A DNA stretch of 5,167 bases from Candidatus Curtissbacteria bacterium RIFCSPLOWO2_01_FULL_41_18. Lineage in GTDB: Bacteria > Patescibacteriota > Microgenomatia > Curtissbacterales > GWA2-41-24. Below, piece after piece: positions 1-4,914 of the stretch. The number at the start of each line of letters is the position of its first letter. The first letter of the stretch is position 1. The stretch covers positions 1 to 5,167 of the forward strand of contig MFBQ01000043.1 of the NCBI GenBank assembly GCA_001776475.1, read 5' to 3'. A program made the position numbers and the translations under genes. Under the pieces are notes generated by a model. That model saw only the letters and a program-made list of their open reading frames with translations, was not told the origin of the DNA and ran no database searches.

Positions 1-142
1 TCCCTAAAAGAAGTAATAAATAAATACTGATTCTTATTATTTTACTAATTAGAGAGCTTTTGTTTTCTTCACTTTTGCGTGTTTCTCTTGCTAATATTCG
101 GCGTTCTTTTTTAGACAAATTTTCAAAATTATCTTCACTCAT
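1..142 (-). CDS. Membrane-anchored protein, N-terminal fragment (function not recognised)
   Basis: Reading leftward from an ATG at 142-140, the frame stays open for 47 codons to the window edge, so only the N-terminus is seen. It begins MSEDNFENLSKKERRILA, continues as a very charged stretch rich in Lys, Arg and Glu (about residues 10-32), and then turns hydrophobic from about residue 34 (IIRISIYLLLLLG). This is the pattern of a short cytoplasmic tail followed by one membrane anchor. Similar tails precede secreted thioredoxin/DsbA-like domains in Patescibacteria as far as I recall, but the diagnostic domain is outside the window, so no function is assigned. There is no Shine-Dalgarno sequence. 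A good promoter (TTGAAA, 16-bp spacer, TAAAAT) places the transcription start on or next to the ATG, which supports both the start choice and a leaderless message. The gene lies 44 bp downstream of tRNA-Pro on the same strand. Confidence 0.72.
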   Translation of the reverse strand, partial: MSEDNFENLSKKERRILARETRKSEENKSSLISKIIRISIYLLLLLG

Positions 143-148
143 GGAATC

Positions 149-176
149 ATTTTACAGCAAGTTTTACTTCTTTCAA
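149..176 (-). promoter_or_regulatory. Promoter for the leftward membrane-protein gene
   Basis: On the minus strand, TTGAAA (176-171, five of six matches to TTGACA) is followed by a 16-bp spacer and TAAAAT (154-149, five of six matches to TATAAT). Six bases then separate the -10 box from the ATG at 142, so initiation is expected at or within a base of the start codon. The promoter lies between the 3' end of tRNA-Pro and the gene, so the gene need not depend on read-through from the tRNA. Confidence 0.55.
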
Positions 177-186
177 GTTTATTTTG

Positions 187-259
187 TCGGAGAGCCGGGA
201 TTCGAACCCGGGACCTCACGGTCCCAAACCGTGCGCGCTACCAACTGCGCCACTCTCCG
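187..259 (-). tRNA. tRNA-Pro(UGG)
   Basis: The minus strand folds into a complete cloverleaf. The acceptor arms CGGAGAG and CTCTCCG pair over all seven positions, the D-stem is GCGC/GCGC, the anticodon stem is CACGG/CCGTG with loop TTTGGGA, and the T-arm is CCGGG-TTCGAAT-CCCGG. The anticodon TGG is at 226-224 and reads proline codons CCN; G37 follows it, as is usual in tRNA-Pro. The C1:G72 pair is the bacterial form of this tRNA. The discriminator is A (187) and the next bases are CAA, so the CCA tail is not encoded and must be added after transcription. It lies 45 bp after the stop of the DUF4832-type gene and has its own extended -10 promoter. Confidence 0.98.
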
Positions 260-267
260 TTTTGAAT

Positions 268-276
268 ATTATAGCA
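268..276 (-). promoter_or_regulatory. Extended -10 promoter of tRNA-Pro
   Basis: The minus strand carries TGC followed by a perfect TATAAT (273-268), an extended -10 element. No good -35 box is visible at 16-18 bp, which extended -10 promoters tolerate. Only eight bases (ATTCAAAA) separate the -10 box from the mature 5' end of the tRNA at 259, so the primary transcript should have a leader of about one to three bases. Confidence 0.65.
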
Positions 277-300
277 GAACCCAAGAAAGCCAGCAGAACC
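273..300. repeat. 9-bp direct repeat overlapping the tRNA-Pro promoter
   Basis: AGCAGAACC occurs at 273-281 and again at 292-300 on the plus strand, 19 bp apart from start to start, close to two helical turns. The left copy abuts the -10 box of tRNA-Pro and the right copy lies just beyond the stop of the leftward DUF4832-type gene. It could be a protein-binding pair or chance; the sequence alone does not decide. Confidence 0.45.
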
Positions 301-304
301 TAAT

Positions 305-1927
305 TTATATTATTTTCCACACATCTAAGGAGTTCACTTTTGTGTCACCGTTTAAGTCTAAAGCCGAACCCAGCCAGTTACCCAGGAGTTGCTTGATAAT
401 AACTTGAGGAGTAGGAGTAGATGAGGGTAAGATACTACTGGACACAACTTCGAGGTTGGAGGTTAAGATATTAAGACCAGTAGTTGCCTCCCATACATTT
501 GTATTTGCAAATCTTACAGCATAGGCTGGTAGATTGCGAAGGTTAGCAGATTCGTCTGGTAACCACAAACCTAGCTTATAGATACCAGGTACTACATTCG
601 CCGGTGTAGTTACATTGACAAATATTGTATGTTCCAGTCCTGCTTCCCAACGACGGGGGTCAATGTTTGTTAGAAGAATTTCGTATCGGTTACTTGTATT
701 TTGTAAAACAGCAAATACTGGCCGGGGATTAAACATAGATGCGAAGCCAATATTCTTAAGATTTATCTGTAAATTCAAAGTACCACCGCGAGCAACTTGG
801 GGTGAAATAGAAGCGTCTTTCAACTCTATTCTATAGCCCAAGCGGCGGCGGATTTCCGGTAAACATCCTTGAGTGGCCCAACTACCGGATTGAGGGTTGA
901 CGACTTCTGGCCTGTAGCCGTTGTTTATGAAGGACCAATGCAACAGTTCTAATTCTGCCAGGGAGTTAGGACAATCGGTTCGCGGCGGGTTATACTGACA
1001 GCTTTCTCCACCGATAGGAGTAAAGCGGCCTTCCTGGGCGACGAAATTTTTCCAGCAATCAATTTCAGCTTGACCGGATAGACCGGCACAATATGTTGAA
1101 GTATATTCTGCCCTTTTCGAGCGATAAGTGGTGTCGTCAGCATCTCTTAAGAAACAGTCATTGTGGTGACCGACGCGACTGCCTGCTGTTTGTGAGAAAG
1201 CTGTGGTTTCATTTAGTGGTCCTTGATAAAAAATTTCTTTAAAATTCGGAAAGCGTATTTGAAGCATCCGTTCATTTGGTAAGATGGAGAGCAGTGTATC
1301 AACAATTTCTCGTCTCACTGCCAGGTCCTGAAGGTATTTTGAACTGTGCCACTCACCCCAATGGCCGACAAATCCTGCTTGCAACGCGACAGTTACGTCA
1401 ATATTGTTTCTAATGATATCAGTAAGTTGGGTCAAATGTTGCCGAACGCATTTTATCGGCACATCAGGGTTGGCTTCTACCGGGTTTGTGGTAGAACCCG
1501 GTCCCCAGTTGTAGATGAATCGGTACACGAGCTTCAACCCTTTTTCCCTTGCTGTCTGAAACGTCTGATTAATACGCGATAAGCCGGTGGCATCAATCGG
1601 TTGACACTGGTAATCGTTTTCGTTTAATTTTGGTCCTGGTACCCGATCATTTGGATCTCGATAGTTATCTAACCTGAAGTATATCCAAACTACCGAATCA
1701 GCAGGGTTTAAAACTCGCACCTTTGCCGGATCGAATGTTTGATCGGGGTATATTGATGATTGTTTCATAAATCCACGCTCGGGATTACTAAAGTCATCGT
1801 CCGAGGCTACATAGGTAACTTCGACAGCATTCGTAACAGCTGCTTTTCCTGTGTTCTTAAATTGAAGAGAAATGACTAGAATAATAAGAGCTAAAGTACA
1901 AAAAATAATTTTGTTTCTAGAAGTCAT
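305..1927 (-). CDS. Exported DUF4874/DUF4832-type protein with C-terminal dockerin-like repeat
   Basis: This is a protein of 540 residues from the ATG at 1927; a GTG at 1936 would add three. No ribosome-binding site favours either, and I prefer the ATG. Residues 7-21 are hydrophobic after Arg4 and Lys6, giving a signal peptide or anchor. The mature part opens with FSNPERGF (residues 46-53), the typical beginning of DUF4874, and carries GFVGHWGEWHSS around residues 186-196, the hallmark of DUF4832. These regions are thought to form a glycoside-hydrolase-like barrel; Glu192 in the GEW motif is a candidate active-site acid, which is inference. Residues about 367-497 look like a beta-sandwich, followed by a Ser/Thr/Pro linker (SSTPTP) and a final DLNGDTKVNSLD motif (524-535) with the Ca-binding spacing of a dockerin repeat. 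Eight cysteines outside the signal suggest disulphides. It likely acts on or near the cell surface, perhaps on glycans. The substrate is unknown. It is divergent from the ABC gene. Confidence 0.88.
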   Translation of the reverse strand: MTSRNKIIFCTLALIILVISLQFKNTGKAAVTNAVEVTYVASDDDFSNPERGFMKQSSIYPDQTFDPAKVRVLNPADSVVWIYFRLDNYRDPNDRVPGPKLNENDYQCQPIDATGLSRINQTFQTAREKGLKLVYRFIYNWGPGSTTNPVEANPDVPIKCVRQHLTQLTDIIRNNIDVTVALQAGFVGHWGEWHSSKYLQDLAVRREIVDTLLSILPNERMLQIRFPNFKEIFYQGPLNETTAFSQTAGSRVGHHNDCFLRDADDTTYRSKRAEYTSTYCAGLSGQAEIDCWKNFVAQEGRFTPIGGESCQYNPPRTDCPNSLAELELLHWSFINNGYRPEVVNPQSGSWATQGCLPEIRRRLGYRIELKDASISPQVARGGTLNLQINLKNIGFASMFNPRPVFAVLQNTSNRYEILLTNIDPRRWEAGLEHTIFVNVTTPANVVPGIYKLGLWLPDESANLRNLPAYAVRFANTNVWEATTGLNILTSNLEVVSSSILPSSTPTPQVIIKQLLGNWLGSALDLNGDTKVNSLDVWKII

Positions 1928-1984
1928 TCTATACACAGTTTAACTAATATTATTTGGTTATCCAATACTAAAGTTGTATTTATA

Positions 1985-2013
1985 TTAATATTAAAATATT
2001 AAGATGATATAAT
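1985..2013 (+). promoter_or_regulatory. Promoter of the ABC-exporter-like gene
   Basis: The plus strand carries TGA followed by a perfect TATAAT at 2008-2013, an extended -10 element. Seventeen bases upstream, TTAATA at 1985-1990 matches four of six -35 positions. Transcription should start near 2020, leaving about 20 bases before the ATG at 2040. It lies in the 112-bp AT-rich divergent region shared with the leftward DUF4832-type gene. For that gene only weak boxes are visible, such as TAATAT at 1952-1947 on the minus strand. Confidence 0.6.
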
Positions 2014-2039
2014 TCGATAAATGTGTCATTTTTACTTCA

Positions 2040-4139
2040 ATGATGACTATTAAGGGAATTCTACCCAAGGAGCAATTTGATAAGCTTGGCAAGTTAGTAT
2101 TTTTTAGAGAAGAACGAATAATAGTTGAGGAAATAAGAACCTGGAGTTTGAAATCCAGAAATTTGATCAAAATCAATTTTTACGTCAATAGTATTATAGT
2201 TTTTATAATATTCGTTTCGCTGGTTTTAATAAATACTCCGATTAGTCTGGATATTAATTACGCTACCTGGATTTTTCTTGGGTTTATATTGTTTGCGACA
2301 TTTAACCTATTTTTTATATATTTAAAGGAAGTACACTCTGTAAATAACTACCACAGAATAATAAGAGACCTTTATGATAATCTGCTTAAGTTTATTTTTG
2401 ACTACTATCGTTTGAGTTTGGCCGAATTTCTACCCAACTTCCCTGATACCAAAGAAATTTCGGAAGATTTAGGAAGAGCGGGTCTTTCATCCTGCAATTA
2501 TTATGACACACTGAGCGAAATATTAGGTATAATTTCAGGTTGTTTATTGATTTTGGTACTTTTTATTTTAAACAATCACCCGACATATGCGATATCAGTT
2601 TTAATAACACTTACTATATTGATCTTTTATGCAGTTTTTTTATATCTAGGCAAAAAGTATTCTCAAGCTCAGCAAGTTTATAGGAATGAAGCTGACAACT
2701 TTGATCTAGCCTTTAACGATTCTCAACCGTTACTTGTAAAAACACAGATTAATTACGAAAATTCTGTATATAAAAAATACTTAAAAAGGGTTGTTTCCTA
2801 CACCGATAGAATTAATATCATTTCAGAACTCAACTCAGGTCTACTACCTGCATTTTTACTTTTTTTACCTATGGTCTTTAACGTAAGCAACCCGGCAGTT
2901 GTTTATTTGTTGGTAGGTCTATTTGTTTCTGGAAAACTTTTTGGAAAGTCTCTTATTATATCTCATAAAGCCGATATTGATTTAGCTGAAAAAAGAATCA
3001 AGGATGTAGACCATTTGCTTAATTTGATTATAAGAACTAATTCTGAAATAACCCCCCTACGCTATAAGAAAATGAGAGCGCTCGCCAAACGTTATTTAAA
3101 CAAAACCAGTCAACAAGAGAATGGATTGACCATTAAAAACTTAGAGTATGTTTCAGGAAGGACCGGACAAAAAAATCTTATTAAAGCTAATAAATTGTTT
3201 ATTCCTGCAGGTAAAGTTTCATTTTTGATAGGAGAATCAGGTATAGGCAAGTCAATATTCGGGCGCATCGTAACGTTAAGGTATGCTGATTTTAAAGCAG
3301 AATATTTGGGAATCAACGATTTTGACTTGAGAATGTTCCCAAGTCTAGAGAAAGCGCACGAGAATCTACACTTTAGCGGTTTAAGAAACATTACGACTAG
3401 TTATAGAAACGCAGTCAGTGTTTATATTAAGAATTGCCCTCAGAGGTGTTTATTAATAAAAAATACTAATAGTTTTCGTATATCGACTGATGAATTGCTT
3501 GAATTTTTTTATCTAAACAGCGAATATTACAAAGATACTCTGCTCGAATTTCTAAAATCGAATAGAAAATTATTATCGAAGGCTAAACGAAAGAGTGAAT
3601 TAAGAAAGCGCGACCCAAAAATTTATTATGAATATCTGGGATTGATGTTCAAGAACATCAATATTAAGGGAGTTTTTTTGCAGCTAACCAAACAGTTTTT
3701 GGAAAAGTTTGGGATTGATGAGCAAAGAGAAATAATAGACGATCTTTTAAAGATTGAGATCTTCTCGTTTAAACATTTACTTTCATACATACCCGAAGCC
3801 TCACTTTATTTTATGGATGCAGTATTATCTGAGCCGCCGATTTCACAGGGTCAGAGAAGAAGAGTGCTTTACGCCATTGATGTACTTTTAGAGGGCAAGG
3901 TATTTGTGGTAGACGAACCTTTTAGTAATCTGGATGAGCACACATCATTAAATATTTTTCGAGACCTTGCAAGATATGCCAGAGAATACAACTCTGTTGT
4001 ATTTATTTTAGATCAGAAGATGTTTAAGTCGATTTACACCAAACACAAAAATGATTTTGGTTTGGTGATGTCTTTTTCAAAATCTGCAGACGGTAATTAT
4101 TTGATTGAACCCACACAAAATATGCAATTTGTGAATTAA
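2040..4139 (+). CDS. Divergent ABC-exporter-like protein, six membrane segments plus one ATPase domain with a large insert
   Basis: This is a 699-residue fusion of a membrane domain and an ABC ATPase, the layout of type IV (exporter) half-transporters, which work as dimers in the inner membrane. Six hydrophobic segments are visible at about 47-65, 75-95, 158-177, 182-204, 264-282 and 286-302. The ATPase domain starts near residue 362: possible A-loop Tyr370, Walker A GESGIGKS (398-405), signature ISQGQRRR (601-608, in place of LSGGQ), Walker B KVFVVDEP (620-627) with catalytic Glu626, and D-loop SNLD (629-632). Two positions look changed: HFSG (444-447) aligns with the usual region after the Q-loop, putting His440 where Gln is expected, and the switch histidine after Walker B appears to be Asp658 (VVFILDQK). 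About 198 residues separate Lys404 from the signature, against roughly 100 normally; the extra segment (about 455-560) is charged and helix-like. Start: tandem ATGs at 2040 and 2043, no Shine-Dalgarno. The substrate is unknown. GC content is lower than in the neighbours. Confidence 0.87.
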   Translation: MMTIKGILPKEQFDKLGKLVFFREERIIVEEIRTWSLKSRNLIKINFYVNSIIVFIIFVSLVLINTPISLDINYATWIFLGFILFATFNLFFIYLKEVHSVNNYHRIIRDLYDNLLKFIFDYYRLSLAEFLPNFPDTKEISEDLGRAGLSSCNYYDTLSEILGIISGCLLILVLFILNNHPTYAISVLITLTILIFYAVFLYLGKKYSQAQQVYRNEADNFDLAFNDSQPLLVKTQINYENSVYKKYLKRVVSYTDRINIISELNSGLLPAFLLFLPMVFNVSNPAVVYLLVGLFVSGKLFGKSLIISHKADIDLAEKRIKDVDHLLNLIIRTNSEITPLRYKKMRALAKRYLNKTSQQENGLTIKNLEYVSGRTGQKNLIKANKLFIPAGKVSFLIGESGIGKSIFGRIVTLRYADFKAEYLGINDFDLRMFPSLEKAHENLHFSGLRNITTSYRNAVSVYIKNCPQRCLLIKNTNSFRISTDELLEFFYLNSEYYKDTLLEFLKSNRKLLSKAKRKSELRKRDPKIYYEYLGLMFKNINIKGVFLQLTKQFLEKFGIDEQREIIDDLLKIEIFSFKHLLSYIPEASLYFMDAVLSEPPISQGQRRRVLYAIDVLLEGKVFVVDEPFSNLDEHTSLNIFRDLARYAREYNSVVFILDQKMFKSIYTKHKNDFGLVMSFSKSADGNYLIEPTQNMQFVN

Positions 4140-4147
4140 ATCGATAG

Positions 4148-4232
4148 TGCCGAGGGCGGGACTCGAACCCGCAAGGTCTATTCGACCACAGGATTTTAAG
4201 TCCTGCGCGTATACCTATTCCGCCACCACGGC
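4148..4232 (-). tRNA. tRNA-Leu(UAA), long variable arm
   Basis: The minus strand gives an 85-base type II cloverleaf. The anticodon stem CAGGA/TCCTG encloses CTTAAAA, with anticodon TAA at 4198-4196, reading UUA and UUG. The long variable arm GGTC-GAATA-GACC is typical of tRNA-Leu, and the T-arm is GCGGG-TTCGAGT-CCCGC. The acceptor arms GCCGTGG and CCTCGGC pair except for a T·T opposition at positions 5:68. The discriminator A is at 4148 and the next bases are CTA, so CCA is not encoded. It converges on the ABC gene, whose stop codon is only eight bases from the tRNA 3' end, so unterminated ABC transcripts would run antisense through this tRNA. Confidence 0.97.
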
Positions 4233-4240
4233 ATTAACTT

Positions 4241-4249
4241 ATTATAACA
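4241..4249 (-). promoter_or_regulatory. Extended -10 promoter of tRNA-Leu
   Basis: The minus strand has TGT followed by a perfect TATAAT (4246-4241). Eight bases (AAGTTAAT) then lead to the mature tRNA 5' end at 4232. Both the extended -10 type and the eight-base gap match the tRNA-Pro promoter. The -35 region would fall inside the adjacent hairpin at 4261-4280 and shows no match. Confidence 0.65.
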
Positions 4250-4260
4250 TCTATGAAGCT

Positions 4261-4280
4261 CCACTGGCTTAGGCCAGTGG
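4261..4280. repeat. Hairpin 1 (8-bp stem, TTAG loop)
   Basis: CCACTGGC-TTAG-GCCAGTGG is a perfect inverted repeat with a four-base loop. On the plus strand it is followed by TTTCTTCTCAG. The outer four pairs (CCAC/GTGG) and the TTA of the loop are identical to hairpin 2, while the inner four pairs differ with compensating changes on both arms. It could serve as an element end or as a weak terminator. Confidence 0.85.
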
Positions 4281-4293
4281 TTTCTTCTCAGCT

Positions 4294-4321
4294 CAGCTTC
4301 ACAGCAAAAGCTGTTCAGCTG
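4294..4321. repeat. Middle stem-loop between the twin hairpins
   Basis: A 28-base imperfect inverted repeat: CAGCT, then TC, then ACAGC, an AAAA loop, then GCTGT, TC and AGCTG. Two 5-bp helices are separated by a symmetrical two-by-two internal loop. It lies between hairpins 1 and 2 and supports the view that the whole segment is structured as single-stranded DNA or RNA. Confidence 0.6.
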
Positions 4322-4339
4322 ATTTTGAAAAGCTTTCAT

Positions 4340-4372
4340 CCACGGGTTTACACCCGTGGTTTTCAGTTTTTG
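4340..4372 (+). terminator. Hairpin 2 (8-bp stem, TTAC loop) with T-rich tail; possible intrinsic terminator
   Basis: CCACGGGT-TTAC-ACCCGTGG (4340-4359) is a perfect GC-rich hairpin followed on the plus strand by TTTTCAGTTTTTG. This fits a rho-independent terminator for rightward transcription, most plausibly that of the ABC gene, although it lies about 200 bases past the stop with an antisense tRNA-Leu in between. The TGAAAA at 4325-4330 and TTTTCA at 4360-4365 could extend the structure. Its match in layout to hairpin 1 also allows a repeat or transposon-end origin; the two readings are not exclusive. Confidence 0.45.
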
Positions 4373-4455
4373 CTGATAAAAAAGTACTTTCAGATGATTG
4401 CAGCGTAGATATCAAACCAAGTTTTTCAATCACTCTTTTAAAATATTAAGAAGTG

Positions 4456-4710
4456 TCAAGAACATTTCATCTTACCTACAGGACCAAACCCCCTTAGTGA
4501 ACATCCTGAAGGAGCTTGCTCAGTTTTATATCTACAAATATTATCACAATCAGGCATATTACGCGTTGGACCTTGACATGTAAGAAGCAGGCGATTATCT
4601 GGTAATTCTTTGACATCAATTTTTGCTCCAGCAAGACCGTTTCGTGCGCAAGGTAAATCAAGTCTTGTTAGTTGTACAACTTCGCTAGCAGTTGTGGTTC
4701 TTTCATTCAT
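4456..4710 (-). CDS. Small six-cysteine protein of unknown function
   Basis: This is an 84-residue protein from the ATG at 4710 to a TGA at 4458-4456; a TTG at 4716 would add two residues but is less likely. It contains six cysteines at 21, 45, 55, 59, 70 and 83, with a Cys-x3-Cys pair (CDNIC) and a Cys next to the C-terminus (MKCS). No signal peptide or membrane segment is visible, so the cysteines could bind metal in the cytoplasm or form disulphides if the protein leaves by another route. I do not recognise a family. In favour of a real gene: varied, unbiased codon use, a cysteine-rich design, and a -10-like TTTAAT eight bases before the ATG. Against: short length and no Shine-Dalgarno. 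It lies 90 bp downstream of tRNA-Arg on the same strand. Confidence 0.6.
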   Translation of the reverse strand: MNERTTTASEVVQLTRLDLPCARNGLAGAKIDVKELPDNRLLLTCQGPTRNMPDCDNICRYKTEQAPSGCSLRGFGPVGKMKCS

Positions 4711-4718
4711 GGCCAAGT

Positions 4719-4751
4719 ATTAAATGTAAGCCTGTAACACTGAATTTTCAA
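4719..4751 (-). promoter_or_regulatory. Weak promoter candidate for the six-cysteine protein
   Basis: On the minus strand, TTGAAA (4751-4746) is followed after 17 bases by TACATT (4728-4723), and an overlapping TTTAAT lies at 4724-4719. The second box would put the start of transcription at the ATG, the first a few bases upstream of it. Neither is a strong match, and read-through from tRNA-Arg is also possible. Confidence 0.3.
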
Positions 4752-4800
4752 CAAAATCTTATTCGATAGTCTTAGCCTCGGTTTTGATAATTTGTACTAG

Positions 4801-4872
4801 TGCGCCCAGGGGGAATCGAACCCTCATATTCGGTTCCGAAGACCGCTGCTCTATCCGTTGAGCTATGGGCGC
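4801..4872 (-). tRNA. tRNA-Arg(UCG)
   Basis: The minus strand forms a 72-base cloverleaf. The acceptor arms GCGCCCA and TGGGCGC pair fully, and the D-arm is GCTC-AACGGATA-GAGC, with an A at position 20 as expected for bacterial tRNA-Arg. The anticodon loop CTTCGGA has anticodon TCG at 4839-4837, for arginine CGN codons. Two oppositions are unpaired: G·A at 27:43 closing the anticodon stem and A·C at 50:64 in the T-stem (GAGGG against CCCCC). The variable loop is four bases. The discriminator is A (4801), followed by CTA, so CCA is not encoded. It is divergent from the GTPase gene, with 42 bases between them. Confidence 0.95.
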
Positions 4873-4900
4873 GCGTTAGGCTATGCGGGCAAATCTCAGC

Positions 4901-4910
4901 TATAATTATA
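4901..4910. promoter_or_regulatory. Palindromic shared -10 element, divergent promoters
   Basis: TATAATTATA is its own reverse complement, so each strand holds a perfect TATAAT. Rightward, the box at 4901-4906 is followed by eight bases and then the GTPase ATG at 4915, predicting a leaderless or nearly leaderless message. Leftward, the box at 4910-4905 precedes the tRNA-Arg 5' end by 32 bases, giving a leader of about 25. No strong -35 box is visible on either strand. Two polymerases could not bind this site at once. Confidence 0.55.
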
Positions 4911-4914
4911 CATC

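Larger units (their letters stand above)
4251..4375 (-). mobile_element. Possible miniature IS200/IS605-like element (no transposase), ends approximate
   Basis: Two perfect 8-bp hairpins with 4-base loops (4261-4280 and 4340-4359) flank a third stem-loop (4294-4321). Read on the minus strand, the distal hairpin is followed by AGCTTCAT, and the other is flanked by CTGAAAA before and ATGAAAGC after it. Subterminal hairpins and such flanks are familiar from left and right ends of IS200/IS605 elements and REP-type repeats mobilised by Y1 transposases. No transposase or TnpB frame is present, so this would be a non-autonomous relic or miniature element next to the tRNA-Leu promoter. The exact ends cannot be fixed from one copy. 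The alternative is two tandem transcription terminators for the rightward ABC gene, since T-rich stretches follow both hairpins on the plus strand. Confidence 0.4.

Noticed and set aside
60..407. Open frame on the plus strand, 115 codons
   Set aside because: It runs antisense through tRNA-Pro (the GEPGFEPGTSRSQ stretch is a translated tRNA) and overlaps two better-supported leftward genes.
615..1582. Several open frames overlapping the DUF4832-type gene on both strands
   Set aside because: All are shadows of a 540-codon frame with recognisable motifs.
1928..2007. Promoter for the leftward DUF4832-type gene
   Set aside because: Only weak boxes (TAATAT at 1952-1947, TAGTAT at 1970-1965, minus strand) are present without matching -35 elements, in DNA so AT-rich that such matches are expected by chance.
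3110..3391. Minus-strand open frame inside the ABC gene
   Set aside because: It lies fully within a strongly supported coding region that includes the Walker A motif, and has no start signals of its own.
4141..4240. Possible integration site at the tRNA-Leu 3' end
   Set aside because: I found no second copy of the tRNA 3' sequence elsewhere in the window and no integrase gene; only a wider window could revive the idea.
4251..4375. CRISPR array or riboswitch
   Set aside because: There are only two similar hairpins with no unique equal-length spacers, and the segment is not in the leader of a coding sequence, so neither reading holds.
4376..4455. Terminator for the six-cysteine gene
   Set aside because: No GC-rich inverted repeat followed by a T-run is visible downstream on the minus strand.
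4398..4583. Open frame on the plus strand, 61 codons
   Set aside because: It begins with a non-ATG codon, has no promoter, and overlaps the cysteine-rich leftward frame, which has the more natural codon use.
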